Assembly (NCBI RefSeq): GCF_030296615.1
Contig: NZ_AP027732.1
Span: 682,001 to 746,000, forward strand
Direction: 5' to 3'
Length of the DNA stretch: 64,000 bases
Source of the DNA: Frondihabitans sucicola
Lineage (GTDB): Bacteria; Actinomycetota; Actinomycetes; Actinomycetales; Microbacteriaceae
Part shown: piece by piece, positions 44,410 through 53,790 of the stretch
Position numbering within the stretch: position 1 is the first letter of the stretch
Layout of the letters: every line of letters starts with the position of its first letter
Translations under genes and position numbers: made by a program
Notes under the pieces: generated by a model
The model's database searches: none
The model's input: only the letters and a program-made list of their open reading frames with translations
Told to the model about the DNA's origin: nothing

Positions 44410-45060
44410 TCAGGCGCCTCGGCCAGGCGGGGGCTCCAGCAGAGCCCTTATCACATCGCTCAAGGGACCTTCGAGGTCGCCGGCCCCGGCAGACGTCAGC
44501 GGCTCGAGTCCAGTGGACGATGCCCGCAGCAGGGCGATCCCGAGCATCGTCGAGAGGGCGACCTGAGCCCGGAGCATGAGGTCGTCGCTTCGGGCACTCT
44601 CCGGCGCCCAGCCGGCCGCGACCGACATCTGCTCGGCGAACGATCGAAGCGTGTTCCGCCTAATCCGGTCCGCGCCCTCGTCGCCGGACGATCTCAGAAG
44701 CAGAAGCAGCATCAATGTTCGTTCGCCGTTCGGCGGCCCCGAGATCTGCCTCGTGGTCTTCTCGACCAGGTTGTCCAATGATGTCGTGGCGTCGTCAGTT
44801 CGACCCAGCTCGTCGCGGGCAGTAGCCAGACACGCTTCGAACAGCCCCTCCTTCGAACCGAAATACCGATTGATGAGTGCGACGTTGACACCAGCGTCCG
44901 AGGCGATGTCTCGAACCTTGGTCGAGGAGTAGCCGTCCTGAGCGAATCGACGACGGCCGGCGGTCAAGAGGAGCTGCCGGGTGGCCCCGGCATCTCGAGA
45001 CCGGACCGTGGTCTCCAGGTCGTCGTCACCGACGACCAGGGAGGGCGAGTCGGGTGACAT
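44410..45060 (-). CDS. TetR family transcriptional regulator
   Basis: Protein of 216 residues from the ATG at 45060 behind AAAGGAA. DNA-binding domain RQLLLTAGRRRFAQDGYSSTKVRDIASDAGVNVALINRYFGSKEGLFEACL (about 28-78). INRYFGSKEGLF is typical of TetR repressors of efflux pumps. Divergent from the DHA2-type exporter at 45187, with an inverted repeat spanning the exporter promoter. Confidence 0.9.
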   Translation of the reverse strand: MSPDSPSLVVGDDDLETTVRSRDAGATRQLLLTAGRRRFAQDGYSSTKVRDIASDAGVNVALINRYFGSKEGLFEACLATARDELGRTDDATTSLDNLVEKTTRQISGPPNGERTLMLLLLLRSSGDEGADRIRRNTLRSFAEQMSVAAGWAPESARSDDLMLRAQVALSTMLGIALLRASSTGLEPLTSAGAGDLEGPLSDVIRALLEPPPGRGA

Positions 45061-45107
45061 CGATTTCCTTTCGTTCTGCGTCACGCTACAGGCCCATTCT
45101 GGAAGAA

Positions 45108-45168
45108 GTAAACAGCAATTGACTTTCGGAGAGAACGGTCTAGAGTTTGTAAGTCAGCACTTGTTTAC
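45108..45168 (+). promoter_or_regulatory. Promoter and operator of the MFS exporter
   Basis: TTGACT at 45119-45124 and TAGAGT at 45141-45146, 16 bases apart, make a good sigma-70 promoter. They are flanked by GTAAACA (45108-45114) and TGTTTAC (45162-45168), a perfect inverted repeat bracketing the promoter. Repression by the divergent TetR would block polymerase there. Confidence 0.65.
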
Positions 45169-45186
45169 ATCGACCGGAGACGACAT

Positions 45187-46689
45187 ATGTCGCACACCCT
45201 TCAGGAGCCCGCCACCGGCTCCGTTCCCGCCACAGACGGGCACAAGCCGAACACGACGCTCCTCGTCGTCTACCTCGCGCTCGGCGGTCTCGCCTATGCG
45301 GTCCTGCAGTCGCTCGTGGCCCCGGCCCTCTCGACCATCGGCAAAGATCTCGACGCAACCACGTCGAGCGTCAGCTGGCTGATCACCTCCTACCTGCTCT
45401 CGGCCTCCGTGCTGACGCCGATTTTCGGCAAGCTCGGCGACATGATGGGTAAGCGCAAGATCCTCATCGTGGTCATGTCCCTCCTCCTCGTGGGCACGGT
45501 CGTCGCCGGTCTCGCACCGAACCTCGGCGTGCTCATCGTCGCCCGCATCTTCCAGGGCGCTGCTGGGGCCGTCCTGCCGCTCTCCATCGGCATCGTCCGC
45601 GACGAGCTCCCCAAGGAGCGCGTCAGCGTCACCATCGGAATCCTCTCCGGAATCTTCGGAATCGGCGCCGGCGTCGGCATCGTCGCTGCTGGCCCCATCG
45701 TGCAACACCTCAACTACCACTGGCTCTTCTGGTTCCCCCTCGTACTCGTGGTCATCGCCCTCGCCGGCATCATCTTCGGTATGAAGGAGTCGCCGATCCG
45801 CACGCCGGGCAAGCTCGACCTCGTAGGCACCGGCATCCTGACCATCTCTCTCGTCTCGCTGCTACTCGCGATCAGCGAGGGCGAGACCTGGGGCTGGGGC
45901 GACTTCAAGACGATCGGCCTGCTCGCCCTTGGCGCCGTCGCCATGGTCGTGTTCGTCTTCGTCGAACTGCGAGTCAAGAGCCCGCTCATCGACGTCCGCC
46001 TGTTCAAGATCCGCGGCGTCTGGACGGCCCACGTCGTCGCCCTCGTCTTCGGTTTCGCCATGTACGGCACCTTCGTGCTCGTGCCGACCCTGCTCCAGCT
46101 ACCGGCCTTCACCGGCTACGGCTTCGGCAAGACTGCCACCGTCTCGGGGCTGTTCCTGCTGCCGACCGTGCTGATGATGGTCGTCGTCTCCCCGGTCTCG
46201 GGAAGCATCGTCCGGAAGAACGGCCCGAAGCCCGCCCTGGTCATCGGCGCGATCCTCCTCACGGCTGCGTTCGTCCTGCCGGCGCTGTCTCACGCTCACA
46301 CCTGGCAGATCCTGGTCTCGGGCATCCTGACCGGTGCCGGTATCGGCTTCGGTCTCGCCGCCGCGTCGAACGCCATCATCGAGAGTGTCCCGATGACGCA
46401 GACGGGTGAGGCGATCAGCGCGAACACGATCGCTCGGACCATCGGCTCGAGCGTCGGAACGGCTGTCATCGCCGCCCTGATCTCGTCGCACACGAAGCTC
46501 TTCACCCTGCCCACCGGGAAGACCGCGCTGCCTTCCGATGACACCTTCATGATCGGCTTCTGGGCCTGCGCCGGCGTCGCAGCCCTTGCGATCGTGATCG
46601 CCCTCGCCGCCCCGTCGCTCAAGAACCGCATGGCTGCCGCGAAGAAGCTCGGCGTCGAAGACACCGACTCCATCGTCGTCGTCAAGTAA
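45187..46689 (+). CDS. MFS exporter, DHA2 (14-helix) family
   Basis: Protein of 500 residues with about fourteen membrane segments. The motif A region reads GKLGDMMGKRKILIVVMSLL (about 80-99). Motif C-like segments are GILSGIFGIGAGVGIVAAGPIVQHLNYHWLFWF (about 155-187), the family antiporter signature. Substrates are usually cationic drugs or other toxic small molecules. The divergent TetR at 44410 and the bracketed promoter indicate ligand-induced expression. Confidence 0.9.
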   Translation: MSHTLQEPATGSVPATDGHKPNTTLLVVYLALGGLAYAVLQSLVAPALSTIGKDLDATTSSVSWLITSYLLSASVLTPIFGKLGDMMGKRKILIVVMSLLLVGTVVAGLAPNLGVLIVARIFQGAAGAVLPLSIGIVRDELPKERVSVTIGILSGIFGIGAGVGIVAAGPIVQHLNYHWLFWFPLVLVVIALAGIIFGMKESPIRTPGKLDLVGTGILTISLVSLLLAISEGETWGWGDFKTIGLLALGAVAMVVFVFVELRVKSPLIDVRLFKIRGVWTAHVVALVFGFAMYGTFVLVPTLLQLPAFTGYGFGKTATVSGLFLLPTVLMMVVVSPVSGSIVRKNGPKPALVIGAILLTAAFVLPALSHAHTWQILVSGILTGAGIGFGLAAASNAIIESVPMTQTGEAISANTIARTIGSSVGTAVIAALISSHTKLFTLPTGKTALPSDDTFMIGFWACAGVAALAIVIALAAPSLKNRMAAAKKLGVEDTDSIVVVK

Positions 46690-46752
46690 GCAGGACCATT
46701 CGCACGAAGGTGCGATTTGCGCAAGACCTTCTCGACCGTGAGGATTTGACCC

Positions 46753-47346
46753 ATGGCAGGAGACCGTCCGGGGCGAAAGCGGAGTGAGGTGTCTCGGGCG
46801 GCGATCCTCGAGGCCACCCGCGACGAGCTCACTGCTGAAGGGTACGACCGGCTCTCCATCGACCGGATTGCGACAGCAGCCGGCGTCGGCAAGCAGACGA
46901 TCTACCGCTGGTATCCGTCGAAGAGCGAACTCGTGGCGGACTGCATCCTGGCCGGCTACATCGTGCGTCCCGTCATCATGACGCCCGATACCGGTGATGT
47001 TCGTCGCGACATCGCCACCTGGATCCGGTCGTTCGCGAAGGAGAGCAGGACGCCGTCGGCGGCATCGCTGACGCGGGCGATCACGGCCGCGGCCGCCGAG
47101 GACAACGCTGTTGCGGCGCATTATCAGGACCAGGTCACAATCACACAGGAGACCCTCGTCACGCGGCTCCGCGCAGGTGTCGATGCCGGCCAGCTCCAAA
47201 AGGACACCGGGGTGTCCACTGTTGCGGAGACGGTCGTCGGAGCTCTGCTCTACCGGATACTGACCCGGCAAGAACTCGACGATGTCTTCGTCGACGAGCT
47301 CGTGGAATTGATCTTCAGCGGGATCGTCAACCGCGAAGAGCGGTGA
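46753..47346 (+). CDS. TetR family transcriptional regulator, GAGAC-site regulon candidate
   Basis: Protein of 197 residues. DNA-binding domain AILEATRDELTAEGYDRLSIDRIATAAGVGKQTIYRWYPSKSELVADCIL (about 18-67). Its recognition helix GKQTIYRW and the following TGDVRRDIATW closely resemble the TetR at 58207 (GKQTIYRWW, TGDLRDDLLVW), so the two are paralogues. It precedes the SDR at 47447 on the same strand; the palindrome CGAGAC-N5-GTCTCG lies between them and again before two other SDR genes. Confidence 0.88.
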   Translation: MAGDRPGRKRSEVSRAAILEATRDELTAEGYDRLSIDRIATAAGVGKQTIYRWYPSKSELVADCILAGYIVRPVIMTPDTGDVRRDIATWIRSFAKESRTPSAASLTRAITAAAAEDNAVAAHYQDQVTITQETLVTRLRAGVDAGQLQKDTGVSTVAETVVGALLYRILTRQELDDVFVDELVELIFSGIVNREER

Positions 47347-47361
47347 ACTGACGGCTGTTTT

Positions 47362-47378
47362 CGAGACTATTTGTCTCG
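47362..47378. promoter_or_regulatory. Operator CGAGAC-TATTT-GTCTCG (site 1 of 3)
   Basis: Perfect 6-base arms around 5 bases, followed by GTTTTA, 68 bases before the SDR start at 47447. The same arms and spacing recur at 50218 and 58835. Confidence 0.85.
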
Positions 47379-47446
47379 TTTTATGCCAGACTCGTTCTGT
47401 CGAACGGGATCGACGGTCGTCGATCTCCTGATCAAAGGACAGGTAC

Positions 47447-48346
47447 ATGACAAGTCGTCTCGCGGGTCGCACCGCACTCGTCACAGGCAGCGGAAACGGA
47501 ATCGGCCGGGAGGTCGCCCTGCGGCTGGCGTCGGAAGGGGCGAAGGTCGTCGTCAACGACCTCGGCACCAGCGCATTCGGCGAAGGCGTGAGCTCGGAAG
47601 CGGCCGACACGACCGTGGCCGACATCATCGCGGCCGGTGGCACGGCCGTCGCCAACTACGACTCCGTCGCCGACGCCGCGGGTTGTGAGAAAGCGGTCGA
47701 TACGGCCGTGCAGAACTTTGGAGCCTGCGACATCGTCGTCGCCAACGCGGGTGCGCTGGTCAAGGGCGCCCTGGCCGGCGTCCAGGCCGACGACGCCTCG
47801 TGGGAGCTGATGCTGAATCTGTACCTCGGCCAGAAGTTCTGGCTGAGCCGGGCTGCCCTTCCTGCCATGCTCGAGCGCGGCTGGGGTCGCATGCTGTTCG
47901 CCACCTCCGAGATCGCCCGCGGCACGCAGGCCAGCCCGCTCGGGGCCGTCGTCATGAACGGCAGCATCGGCCTCTCGCACGATCTGGCGAACACCCACCG
48001 CGGCTCGGGCGTCACGTTCAACTCGTACGCCCCCTCTGCCGGCACCCGCACCTTCGACCTCTACAAGGACGACATGGAGGAGGCCCTCCGCGCGCAGGGT
48101 GTTCCGGAAGACGAGATGGGCGGGTTCTACCTCCCGCCTGCCGAGCTGATTGCGCCCATGCTCGCCTGGCTCTGCTCCGACGCCGCCGCCGACGTCACGG
48201 GCGAGGTTTTCGGTGTCACCGGCTCGCAGGTGATCCGATGGAAGGAACCCGTCGATGGCGCGTCCATCACGAAGGACGACGACCTGCGTGCGCTCTGGAC
48301 ACTCGACGAGCTCGACACCGCCGTCCCGTCGGGCCTCTTCCAGTAG
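47447..48346 (+). CDS. SDR family protein lacking the catalytic Tyr/Lys
   Basis: Protein of 299 residues with a good SDR cofactor fold: TGSGNGIGREVALRLASEGAKVVVNDLG (about 14-41), NAGA (about 104-107). At the place of the catalytic YxxxK it reads SPLGAVVMNGSIGLSHDLA, with neither Tyr nor Lys; the expected upstream Ser is kept (FATSEIA). It may be a non-standard dehydrogenase or a partner subunit. C-terminal segment WLCSDAAADVTGEVFGVTGSQVIRW resembles the hydratase-linked SDR group. The GAGAC operator precedes it. A perfect hairpin follows the stop. Confidence 0.83.
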   Translation: MTSRLAGRTALVTGSGNGIGREVALRLASEGAKVVVNDLGTSAFGEGVSSEAADTTVADIIAAGGTAVANYDSVADAAGCEKAVDTAVQNFGACDIVVANAGALVKGALAGVQADDASWELMLNLYLGQKFWLSRAALPAMLERGWGRMLFATSEIARGTQASPLGAVVMNGSIGLSHDLANTHRGSGVTFNSYAPSAGTRTFDLYKDDMEEALRAQGVPEDEMGGFYLPPAELIAPMLAWLCSDAAADVTGEVFGVTGSQVIRWKEPVDGASITKDDDLRALWTLDELDTAVPSGLFQ

Positions 48347-48361
48347 GGGAGAGGCGCGACA

Positions 48362-48400
48362 GAGAAGGAGGTCAGCGATCACGTCGCTGACCTCCTTCTC
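48362..48400. terminator. Bidirectional terminator, 16-bp perfect stem
   Basis: GAGAAGGAGGTCAGCG at 48362-48377 pairs fully with CGCTGACCTCCTTCTC at 48385-48400 through a 7-base loop. It lies between the convergent SDR (stop 48346) and esterase (stop 48417) genes. Confidence 0.85.
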
Positions 48401-48416
48401 GTTGTCGACCGGCGCC

Positions 48417-49349
48417 TCAGCGACGGCTGTGCTGCTCCAGGAAGAGCTGCAGCTCCGCGTCGAGCTCCTGGTCCTCGGGGGCGCCCGCGAAGCCACCGTG
48501 CGGCATCGCCTCGCCGACATGCAGGACGGCTTCGACTCCTGCATTCCGGAGCTTCCGGTGCAGACGGACGGTGTTCGACAGGAAGAGGTCGCGTGTTCCC
48601 GTCTTGAGGAACGTGGGAGGGAAGGTGCTCACGTCGCCGAAGAGCGGCGACAGGTAGGGCTCGTCGAGTGCGTGTCCTGCCGCGTAGAGCACGTTGACCT
48701 CGCGGAGCGAACCGAGGATGTTGTCGAACTGGGCGTTGGTGTAGAACGAGTCTCCCGATTCCGTCAGGTCGATCTCCGGAGTGTTGAGCACGAGCGCTGC
48801 CGGCATGGGCAGCCCTTCGTCATGCGCGCGGAGCATGAGTGCTGCGGCAATGTTGCCGCCGGCAGACCCGCCACCGACGAAGACGTCGGCGGGATCGTGG
48901 TCTTCGAGGGCGTGGCGGTAGACCGTCATGGCGTCGTCGAGGCCGGCCGGGTAGGGGTTCAGCGGAGGCATTCGGTAGTCGACGCCCCAGGTGGTCAGGC
49001 CACCCGACAGGGCGGCCATGCCGGTCATGGTCCGGGCGACTTGGCCGCCGCCCGTGATCAGGCCACCGCCGTGGAAGTCGAGGTAGATCCGGCGATCGTT
49101 TTCGGCGACGGCCGGGCCGCGGACGACGAAGACGGGCACGCCGTCGACGGTGACGTCGTCGGTCGTCACGGGGAGTTCGACGCTCAGGAACTGCTGAACG
49201 ACGGCTTTGTCGGTCTGCTCGATCATCGAGAGCCACGCGGCGGTGTCGTCGGTGGGCGGATACGTCGGCGTCTGCTTGGGGATCTGGAGCCACTGCTGCG
49301 CCTGGGCGCTGACGGATGTCGGAACGTAGCCGGCTGATTCGTCGGTCAT
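48417..49349 (-). CDS. Alpha/beta hydrolase fold-3 (HSL-type esterase)
   Basis: Protein of 310 residues. Oxyanion motif HGGG at 93-96, nucleophile motif GGSAGG (160-165) with Ser162, acid Asp in FLKTGTRDLFLSN and base His in VGEAMPHGGF. These define the hormone-sensitive-lipase-like esterase family, which hydrolyses short acyl esters. It lies 42 bases after the SDR gene at 49392 on the same strand, so both are probably transcribed from the GAGAC-site promoter at 50218. Confidence 0.9.
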   Translation of the reverse strand: MTDESAGYVPTSVSAQAQQWLQIPKQTPTYPPTDDTAAWLSMIEQTDKAVVQQFLSVELPVTTDDVTVDGVPVFVVRGPAVAENDRRIYLDFHGGGLITGGGQVARTMTGMAALSGGLTTWGVDYRMPPLNPYPAGLDDAMTVYRHALEDHDPADVFVGGGSAGGNIAAALMLRAHDEGLPMPAALVLNTPEIDLTESGDSFYTNAQFDNILGSLREVNVLYAAGHALDEPYLSPLFGDVSTFPPTFLKTGTRDLFLSNTVRLHRKLRNAGVEAVLHVGEAMPHGGFAGAPEDQELDAELQLFLEQHSRR

Positions 49350-49391
49350 CTTTTTCTCCTTGCTTTCTTTTGGATGTGGATCGGGCGGTGT

Positions 49392-50191
49392 TCAAGCGTT
49401 GAAGAGGTGGCCGGCGGAGGAGAGTAGCGCTCCGTAGCCGCCGTCGACGACGAGGTCTGCCCCGTTGATATAGGACGCCTCGGAACTGTTCAGGAACAGG
49501 AGGGGCGGGACCTGCTCCTCGGCCGTCGAAGCCCGACCGATCGGCTGCTCCGTCGCCGCCGACAGCTCCTTCGGGTAGGTCTTCTCGATGACGCCGAGCA
49601 TCGGGGTGCGGACCGATCCTGGCGTCGTTGCGTTGATGCGGATACCGCGCTGGATCAGAACTGCGGACTGCTGCATCGTCCAGAGGTCGAGCGCCTCCTT
49701 ACCGAAGGCGTAAGCGTGTCCGGCGACCTCCTCGTTCTGCTCGTACCAGGCGGCGCCGTCCTCGAACGACTCGACGTACAAGAACTCCGTGAGCAGGGGC
49801 ACGCGCTTGCGCCATGCCGCACCGCCGTCCGACGAGGTGCTCACGACGGCGCCGCCCTCGGTCATGTTCGTCGCCACGAGCTCCGTGAGCAGTCGAGTGC
49901 CGAGGAAGTTGACTTTCAGCACGTCCATGGGCGGGAACATGGGTGCCAGGCCGGCGCAGTTGAAGAGCGCATCGATGTGCTCGTCCCGGTTTCCGTAGGC
50001 GGCGCGAATCGCCTCCGGATCACCCAGATCGACGGAGTCGAAGCCGGCGAGGGCGAGGCCCCCGGCTCGCGACGGCTCACGCCGTGGACCTCGGCCCCGA
50101 GGTCGATCAGGGCGCGAGCCGTCGCTTCGCCGATCCCCGAGGAGACACCCGTGACGACGACCCGCTTGCCCTTGTATTCCGTGAAGTTCAT
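49392..50191 (-). pseudogene. SDR family oxidoreductase (coniferyl-alcohol-dehydrogenase-like), one frameshift
   Basis: About 266 residues when joined. Cofactor motif VTGVSSGIGEATARALIDLGAEVHGVSRREPG (about 13-44), then the frame breaks at about 50062 and continues GLALAGFDSVDLGDPEAIRAAYGNRDEHIDALFNCAG. One extra base in the 5-C run restores it. The catalytic YAFGK and the ending INGADLVVDGGYGALLSS fit the 3-alpha-hydroxysteroid/coniferyl-alcohol dehydrogenase group, which has this shortened central region. It is the first gene of an operon with the esterase. Confidence 0.85.
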
Positions 50192-50217
50192 TTGCCATCC
50201 TCTTCGATCCCAAAAGA

Positions 50218-50234
50218 CGAGACGGTTCGTCTCG
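50218..50234. promoter_or_regulatory. Operator CGAGAC-GGTTC-GTCTCG (site 2 of 3)
   Basis: Same arms and spacing as the sites at 47362 and 58835, followed by GTTTCA. It lies 27 bases upstream of the SDR start at 50191. Confidence 0.85.
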
Positions 50235-50366
50235 TTTCATGACGTTACCCCTGGGCCTCGCGCAGGCACGGTCATTCCTCGATAATTCTCAGCGGCGCTC
50301 ATCCGAATCATGCATGGACGGATGGTCGGCTCAGCGGACGACGTTCGGCGGTGGCACGATGGCGTC

Positions 50367-51167
50367 GTGTCCACCTCAGAGAACGCCCCAGTCGCCGTGA
50401 TCGCCGCCCTCGGAAGCTCCTTCGCGGCAGGTCCGGGCATCGAGCCGGTCGCCGATGCCGCCGCCATGCGCTCCGCCAAGAACTACGCGCACCAGCTCGC
50501 CGATCGACTCTCGGCCGAGCTCGTCGACCTCACCGTCTCGGGCGCGACGACGGCGAACGTCATCGACACCCCGCAGCAGAGCCCGACCGGTTCCTCCTAC
50601 CCGCCGCAGGTCGACGGACTTCCGGCGAACGCCGACGCGATCACCGTGACGGCCGGCGGCAACGATCTCCAGTTCGCCGGTGCGATGCTCTACGTCGCGT
50701 GGCGTCGACTCGACCCGGACTCCCCCATGGTCCCGATGCTCGGCGCGATGTTCGAAGGCGGCATCCCGGCGCCTACCGACGAGGCCGTCGAAGCGGCGAC
50801 CGCCGGACTCGTCCGGGTCGTCGAGAAGGCCCGCGAGAAGGCGCCGGACGCCCGGATCCTGCTCGTCGACTACCTGACCGTCCTCGATGCGGACTCGCTC
50901 GACCACACGCCGTTCGACCAGGACGAGCTCGAGCAGTTCCTGGTCATCCAGACGGCGATCGGCACGGTCTTCCGCGATGCTGCGGCGCGGACCGGTGCCC
51001 ATCTCATCCTCGCCTCGGCTCTCAGCGAGGGTCACGCGCTCGGATCGGCCGAACCCTGGGTCCAGTCGTTCCACCAGAACATGGCGGCGACGGCAGGGTC
51101 GTTCCACCCCAACGAGGCGGGCATGACGGCCATCGCGGCCGAACTGGAGCGCACGCTCACCGCCTGA
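50367..51167 (+). CDS. SGNH/GDSL family hydrolase
   Basis: Protein of 266 residues from the GTG at 50367. Block I is AALGSSFAAGPGIEP (about 15-29, nucleophile Ser in GSS), the Gly block is ATTANVIDTPQ, the Asn block is TVTAGGNDLQF (about 93-103), and the final block SFHPNEAGM holds the catalytic Asx-x-His equivalent (FHPN). It probably acts on an acyl ester or polysaccharide acetyl group. No signal peptide is evident. It stands alone and is convergent with the LysR gene. Confidence 0.87.
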   Translation: MSTSENAPVAVIAALGSSFAAGPGIEPVADAAAMRSAKNYAHQLADRLSAELVDLTVSGATTANVIDTPQQSPTGSSYPPQVDGLPANADAITVTAGGNDLQFAGAMLYVAWRRLDPDSPMVPMLGAMFEGGIPAPTDEAVEAATAGLVRVVEKAREKAPDARILLVDYLTVLDADSLDHTPFDQDELEQFLVIQTAIGTVFRDAAARTGAHLILASALSEGHALGSAEPWVQSFHQNMAATAGSFHPNEAGMTAIAAELERTLTA

Positions 51168-51171
51168 TCGA

Positions 51172-52081
51172 TCAGCCGGTCACGTCCGCCCAGCCCGGAT
51201 ACCTCTTGGTCAGGTCTCGCGTGAAGTCGATGAGCGTCCGAGCTGCCGACGACGCGTGTTCACCGTCCCAGGTCAGCCCGAAACTCCGGTGCGCGTCTGG
51301 ATCGGTCAGCGGCACGCTGACCGTCCGCGGGCTCAGGGCACCGTCGGCGGGCAGAATCGCGACTCCTAGCCCGGCGGCGACATAGCCGCGGACCGTGGTC
51401 AGATCGTCGGCTTCCAGAACGACCCGGGGTGAGAAGCCCGCCGCGGCGCAGAGGGCATCGGCGCGCTGACGAGCGTCGAAGCGTCGATCGAGCACGAGAA
51501 ACGGCTCGCTGCGGGTGTCGGAGACGTCGGCGGCGCCCGCCTCGGCCAGGGCGTGCCCCCGAGGCACCACCAGGACGAACGCTTGCCGCCCGACCGGCAG
51601 CCACCCGAAGCGCTCGGGGGCTTCGGCGCCGTGATCGCGACGTCGACGCGGCCCTCGTCCAGGGCGTCGAGAAGCTCGACGCCCGATCCTTCTCGATGCG
51701 TGATCAGCACGCCCGGGCTCTTGTCGAGGAACGAGGCGATCAACTCGCCGGCCACGGTCGGGCCGAGCGAACGCAGGAACCCGACGGCGAGGAATTCGCC
51801 GTCCGGGTGCCGCGAATGCGTTGGAGAGCCCGGTCCATGCGCTCGACGGACTCCGCAGCGGCAGCCGCCAGGATCCGGCCCTCCTCCGTCAGCTCGATGC
51901 TCCGGCCGCGTCGAGCGACGATCGCGAACCCGAGGTCGTCCTCCCACGCACGCAGGGCCCGGCTCAGGGTCGGCTGACTGGTGCCGGTTCGTTCGGCAGC
52001 GCGGGTGATGTTCGGATCGAGAGCGAGCGCCGCCAACTGCGCCAGCGTCGGTGCGAGCGAGGCCGCCGAAGATTCATGCAT
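51172..52081 (-). pseudogene. mdcR: LysR family regulator of the malonate decarboxylase genes, two frameshifts
   Basis: About 303 residues when joined. The LysR helix-turn-helix is intact at the N-terminus: LAQLAALALDPNITRAAERTGTSQPTLSRALRAWEDDLGFAIVAR (about 14-58). Breaks occur at about 51812 (expected RRHPDGEFLAVGFLRS) and about 51618 (5-G run, expected PKPPERFGWLPVGRQAF); one added base at each restores the effector domain to VVPRGHALAEAGAADV and beyond. Divergence from mdcA identifies it as the likely malonate-responsive activator. The gene name is by position and family, not by a specific signature. Confidence 0.78.
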
Positions 52082-52089
52082 CTATGAAT
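52072..52089. promoter_or_regulatory. Inverted repeat ATTCAT-N6-ATGAAT at the LysR start
   Basis: Perfect 6-base arms with a T-N11-A core, the shape of a LysR recognition site. It overlaps the regulator's own start codon (52081-52079) and lies about 55 bases before mdcA, so it could serve autoregulation. Confidence 0.55.
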
Positions 52090-52143
52090 GAAACACGCGT
52101 CGCTCGCTGGACGCAAGACGGGCCGAGGCGGAGAGTGGGTGTC

Positions 52144-53786
52144 ATGGCAGACGCCGAGACTCGCTGGACCACCCACCGTCACGAGAAGAAGCGACGCCTC
52201 GACGCACTCGGCCTGTCGGAAGCCACCAAGATCGTCGATGCCGACCGCATCGACACCGTCCTCTCCACGCTGATCCAGCCCCGCGACCGCGTCTCCCTGG
52301 AGGGCGACAACCAGAAGCAGGCCGACTTCCTGGCGCAGTCCCTGGCCGAGGCCGACCCGGCGCTGCTCCACGACCTGCACCTGCTCATCTCGTCCGTGAG
52401 CCTGCCCGCGCACCTCGACGTCTTCGAGCGCGGTATCGCCTCTCGCCTCGACCTCGCCTTCGCCGGCCCCCAGAGCCTCCGCCTCGCGCAGCTCGTCGAA
52501 GATCGGGTCGTCACGATCGGCGCCATCCACACCTACGTCGAGCTGTACGCGCGGATGTTCGTCGACCTGCCGCCGAACGTCGCACTCCTCTGCGCCGAGG
52601 CAGCGGACGAGCACGGCAATCTCTACACCGGTCCGAACACGGAGGACACGCCGACCATCGCCGAGGCGACGGCGTTCCACGACGGCATCGTCATCGTTCA
52701 GGTCAACCGGATCGTCGACACCCTGCCGCGCGTCGACATCCCCGGCGACTGGGTCGACGCCGTCGTCGTCAGCCCGCGACCGTACAAGCTCGAGCCCCTG
52801 TTCACGCGCGACCCTGCGAAGATCGGCCGCGTCGAGATCCTGAAGGCCATGCTCGCGATCCGGGGCGTCTACGAGCGCCACGAGGTCGTGTCGCTCAACC
52901 ACGGCATCGGCTTCGACACCGCGGCCATCGAGCTGATCCTGCCCACCTACGGCGAGGAGCTCGGGTTGCGAGGGCGGATCGCGAAGCACTGGGTGCTGAA
53001 CCCGCACCCGACCCTGATCCCGGCGATCGAGAGCGGCTGGGTCGAGTCGGTGCACTGCTTCGGCGGCGAGCCGGGCATGGAGCGCTACGTCGCGGCGAGA
53101 CCCGACGTTTTCTTCACCGGCCGCGACGGCAGTCTCCGGTCGAACCGCGTCCTCGCCCAGCTCGCCGGGCAGTACGCCATCGACATGTTCATCGGCTCCT
53201 CGCTCCAGATCGACGGCGAGGAAACTCCTCCACCGTCACGGCCGGACGCCTGGCCGGATTCGGTGGAGCGCCCAACATGGGCCACGACCCGCACGGCCGC
53301 CGGCACGGCAGCGCCGCGTGGCTCGACCTCGCCTCGGGCGAAGGAGCGAGCCGCCGCGGCAAGAAGCTCGTCGTCCAACTCGTCGAGACGTTCAAGGCCG
53401 GAGGCACGCCCACCTTCGTCGATCGACTCGACGCCATCGACGTCGGTGCCCAGGCCGGCATGGCTCTGCCGCCGGTCATGATCTACGGCGACGACGTCAG
53501 CCACATCGTCACCGAGGAGGGTGTCGCCTACCTCTACAAGGCGAACAGCCTCGACGAGCGCCGAGCGGCAATTGCGGCGGTGGCGGGCGCGACACCGACC
53601 GGGCTCCGGCACGACCCCGAGGTGACAGAGCGGCTGCGCCGCGACGGTGTGGTCGCGTTCCCGGAAGACCTCGGCGTCGACGTGCGCCGCGCCGACCGCA
53701 CGCTGCTGGCCGCCAAGAGCATCGGCGATCTCGAGGCCTGGTCGGGCGGCCTTTACGACTCGCCAGCGCGCTTCCGGAACTTCTGA
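52144..53786 (+). pseudogene. mdcA: Malonate decarboxylase subunit alpha (acetyl-CoA-type ACP transferase), one frameshift
   Basis: About 547 residues when joined. MdcA exchanges acetyl for malonyl on the acyl carrier subunit. It opens ETRWTTHRHEKKRRLDAL and has EGDNQKQADFLAQSL (about 53-67), VNRIVDTLPRVDIPG, HWVLNPHPTLIPAIESGWVESVHCFGGEPGMERYV and, in the second frame, GFGGAPNMGHDPHGRRH, all family blocks. The break is near 53221, where one missing G separates IDGE from GNSSTVTAG. The start at 52144 fits homologues better than the upstream ATG at 52084. The cluster order A-B-C-DE-G-H follows with gaps or overlaps of a few bases. Confidence 0.9.
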
Positions 53787-53790
53787 CGCC

